A stretch of DNA of 55,000 nucleotides from Chondrilla cf. caribensis (taxonomy: Eukaryota > Porifera > Demospongiae > Chondrillida > Chondrillidae). Each line of letters begins with the position of its first letter. Position 1 is the first letter of the stretch. Shown here piece by piece: positions 54,382 through 55,000 of the stretch. The translations under genes were made by a program, and so were the position numbers. The notes below the pieces were generated by a model. The model had not been told where the DNA came from, did no database searches, and was given only the letters and a program-made list of their open reading frames with translations. The stretch covers positions 4,651,719 to 4,706,718 of the forward strand of contig OZ026549.1 of NCBI GenBank assembly GCA_964020155.1, given 5' to 3'.

Positions 54382-55000
54382 ACGTGTGCATGTACATCGT
54401 ATCTGTGCACATGCAATGAATAAGTACAACTGTGTGTTCCGCTGATTTGAATGAGGTCAGATAGAGTCTACCTTTTGTCAGTATATTCTGGGTATATTTT
54501 GAACAGTATATTCTACACATGATAGACACATATTATTCCGAGTATGCGCACTTGACTGCACAGTGAATTCTCATTTATCCACTGCAATTCATGAAGGAAG
54601 TATGGTGGAGGCCAATACAGTGAATTATCGTTAATTCGCCACCGTTTCATCTGCCAAACCTTTTAATCTGCCACAATTTCCCAGTACTAATATAGTGTAC
54701 AAGTACCAATGAATATCCAGTTAATCTGCCAAACTCGTTAATCTACCATTTTCTTTGAAAACCAATTGCGGCGGTTTAACAAATATTCACTGTACTGCCC
54801 AGTAGTCATGCATGGGCACCTACTGTACATACTTCACACTCAAGTACATATGAGTCAACTTGCTTAGTTTGTCCCAGTACTGTAATTTCTTGTTTTAAAA
54901 ATTAACCCTCGATACGAAGAATTTGTGATGACTACATTTTTCAGTGTCTCAGAGATAGTCTGACTTGTCCAGACTCTCCACTGTACCTTTGTACTACTTA
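53599..55000 (+). CDS. JADE-family PHD-finger protein, N-terminal exons, runs off right edge
   Basis: Exon 1 is 53599-53637 (MASNKTTPTGHAE), ending GAG|GTAAGC. Exon 2 is 54217-54333, in phase 0, with LYRADFISLMKLPDTIHLGP then DPWRTEWEKGVQ. The latter matches the region before the first PHD finger of JADE1/2/3, where human proteins read DPWRQEWEKGVQVPV. JADE is the scaffold of the HBO1 (KAT7) histone acetyltransferase complex that modifies histone H4. PHD fingers lie beyond the edge. The exon 2 donor is the start of a (GT)n tract. Which paralogue this corresponds to cannot be told. Confidence 0.8.
53988..54058. repeat. Two tandem copies of a 35-bp unit, JADE intron 1
   Basis: AGGCAGATGTTTAACCACCC followed by TGTACAATACC occurs twice, separated by ATTA. 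Confidence 0.9.
54334..54379. repeat. (GT)n microsatellite that forms the JADE exon 2 donor
   Basis: Exon 2 ends GGAGTACAG and the intron begins GTGTGTGTGTGCGTGTG. Confidence 0.9.
54616..54794. mobile_element. MITE family A, copy in JADE intron 2
   Basis: TACAGTGAATTATCGTTAAT at the left, AACAAATATTCACTGTA at the right, and the shared interior CCAATGAATATCCAGTTAAT. A further partial left end (ACAGTGAATTCTCATTTATC) lies just upstream at about 54560. Confidence 0.85.

Overview
The window is animal nuclear DNA. Genes are split by short GT-AG introns, and every recognisable protein is a metazoan family (ILK, NF-YC, POLR1D, PGM2, CPOX, mitochondrial bL9, JADE, three-box HMGB, fibrinogen-like). 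High gene density, intron-rich small genes, a sponge/cnidarian-style retroelement and a coiled-coil kinase of PINK1 type suggest an early-branching invertebrate such as a sponge. That placement is inference. The most visible feature is a very high load of (CA/GT)n microsatellites, mostly inside introns.

Layout. 1-1040 (-): 5' half of a PLP-dependent aminotransferase. 1902-2555 (-): a small two-exon gene of unknown function, divergent from ILK at 2819-8249 (+; 11 exons, complete, 453 aa). 8839-10406 (+): an HMG-box protein with three boxes built from duplicated exons. 10407-12242: intergenic DNA with a foldback element. 12243-15656 (-): a VAMP7-like longin protein in seven exons, sharing a roughly 70 bp divergent promoter with POLR1D (15727-19838, +; 5 exons). 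A two-exon disordered-protein gene (16709-18577, -) lies inside POLR1D intron 2. 20023-25012 (+): a PINK1-like kinase with coiled coils and two SAP-like repeats. 25691-30711 (+): NFYC. 32098-42307 (+): PGM2, 16 exons, complete. 43222-44905: a satellite of about 190 bp. 45450-46625 (-): intronless CPOX. 47131-48430 (+): 5'-truncated non-LTR retrotransposon. 49118-50523 (+): secreted fibrinogen-like protein using a GC-AG intron. 50996-51676 (-): MRPL9. 51846-52206 (+): broken copy of the fibrinogen-like gene. 53599 to beyond the edge (+): start of a JADE-family gene.

The genes are housekeeping and regulatory units with no operon logic. Exon models were assembled by hand from reading frame, splice sites and phase. 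ILK, PGM2, NFYC, POLR1D and the kinase close in phase at every junction. Main points of interest: introns whose 5' splice site is the first GT of a microsatellite; ILK with a partly ancestral catalytic loop; a longin whose SNARE region has decayed and which has two hydrophobic segments; a PINK1-like kinase with unusual architecture; and several MITE families, one with three copies in a single gene.
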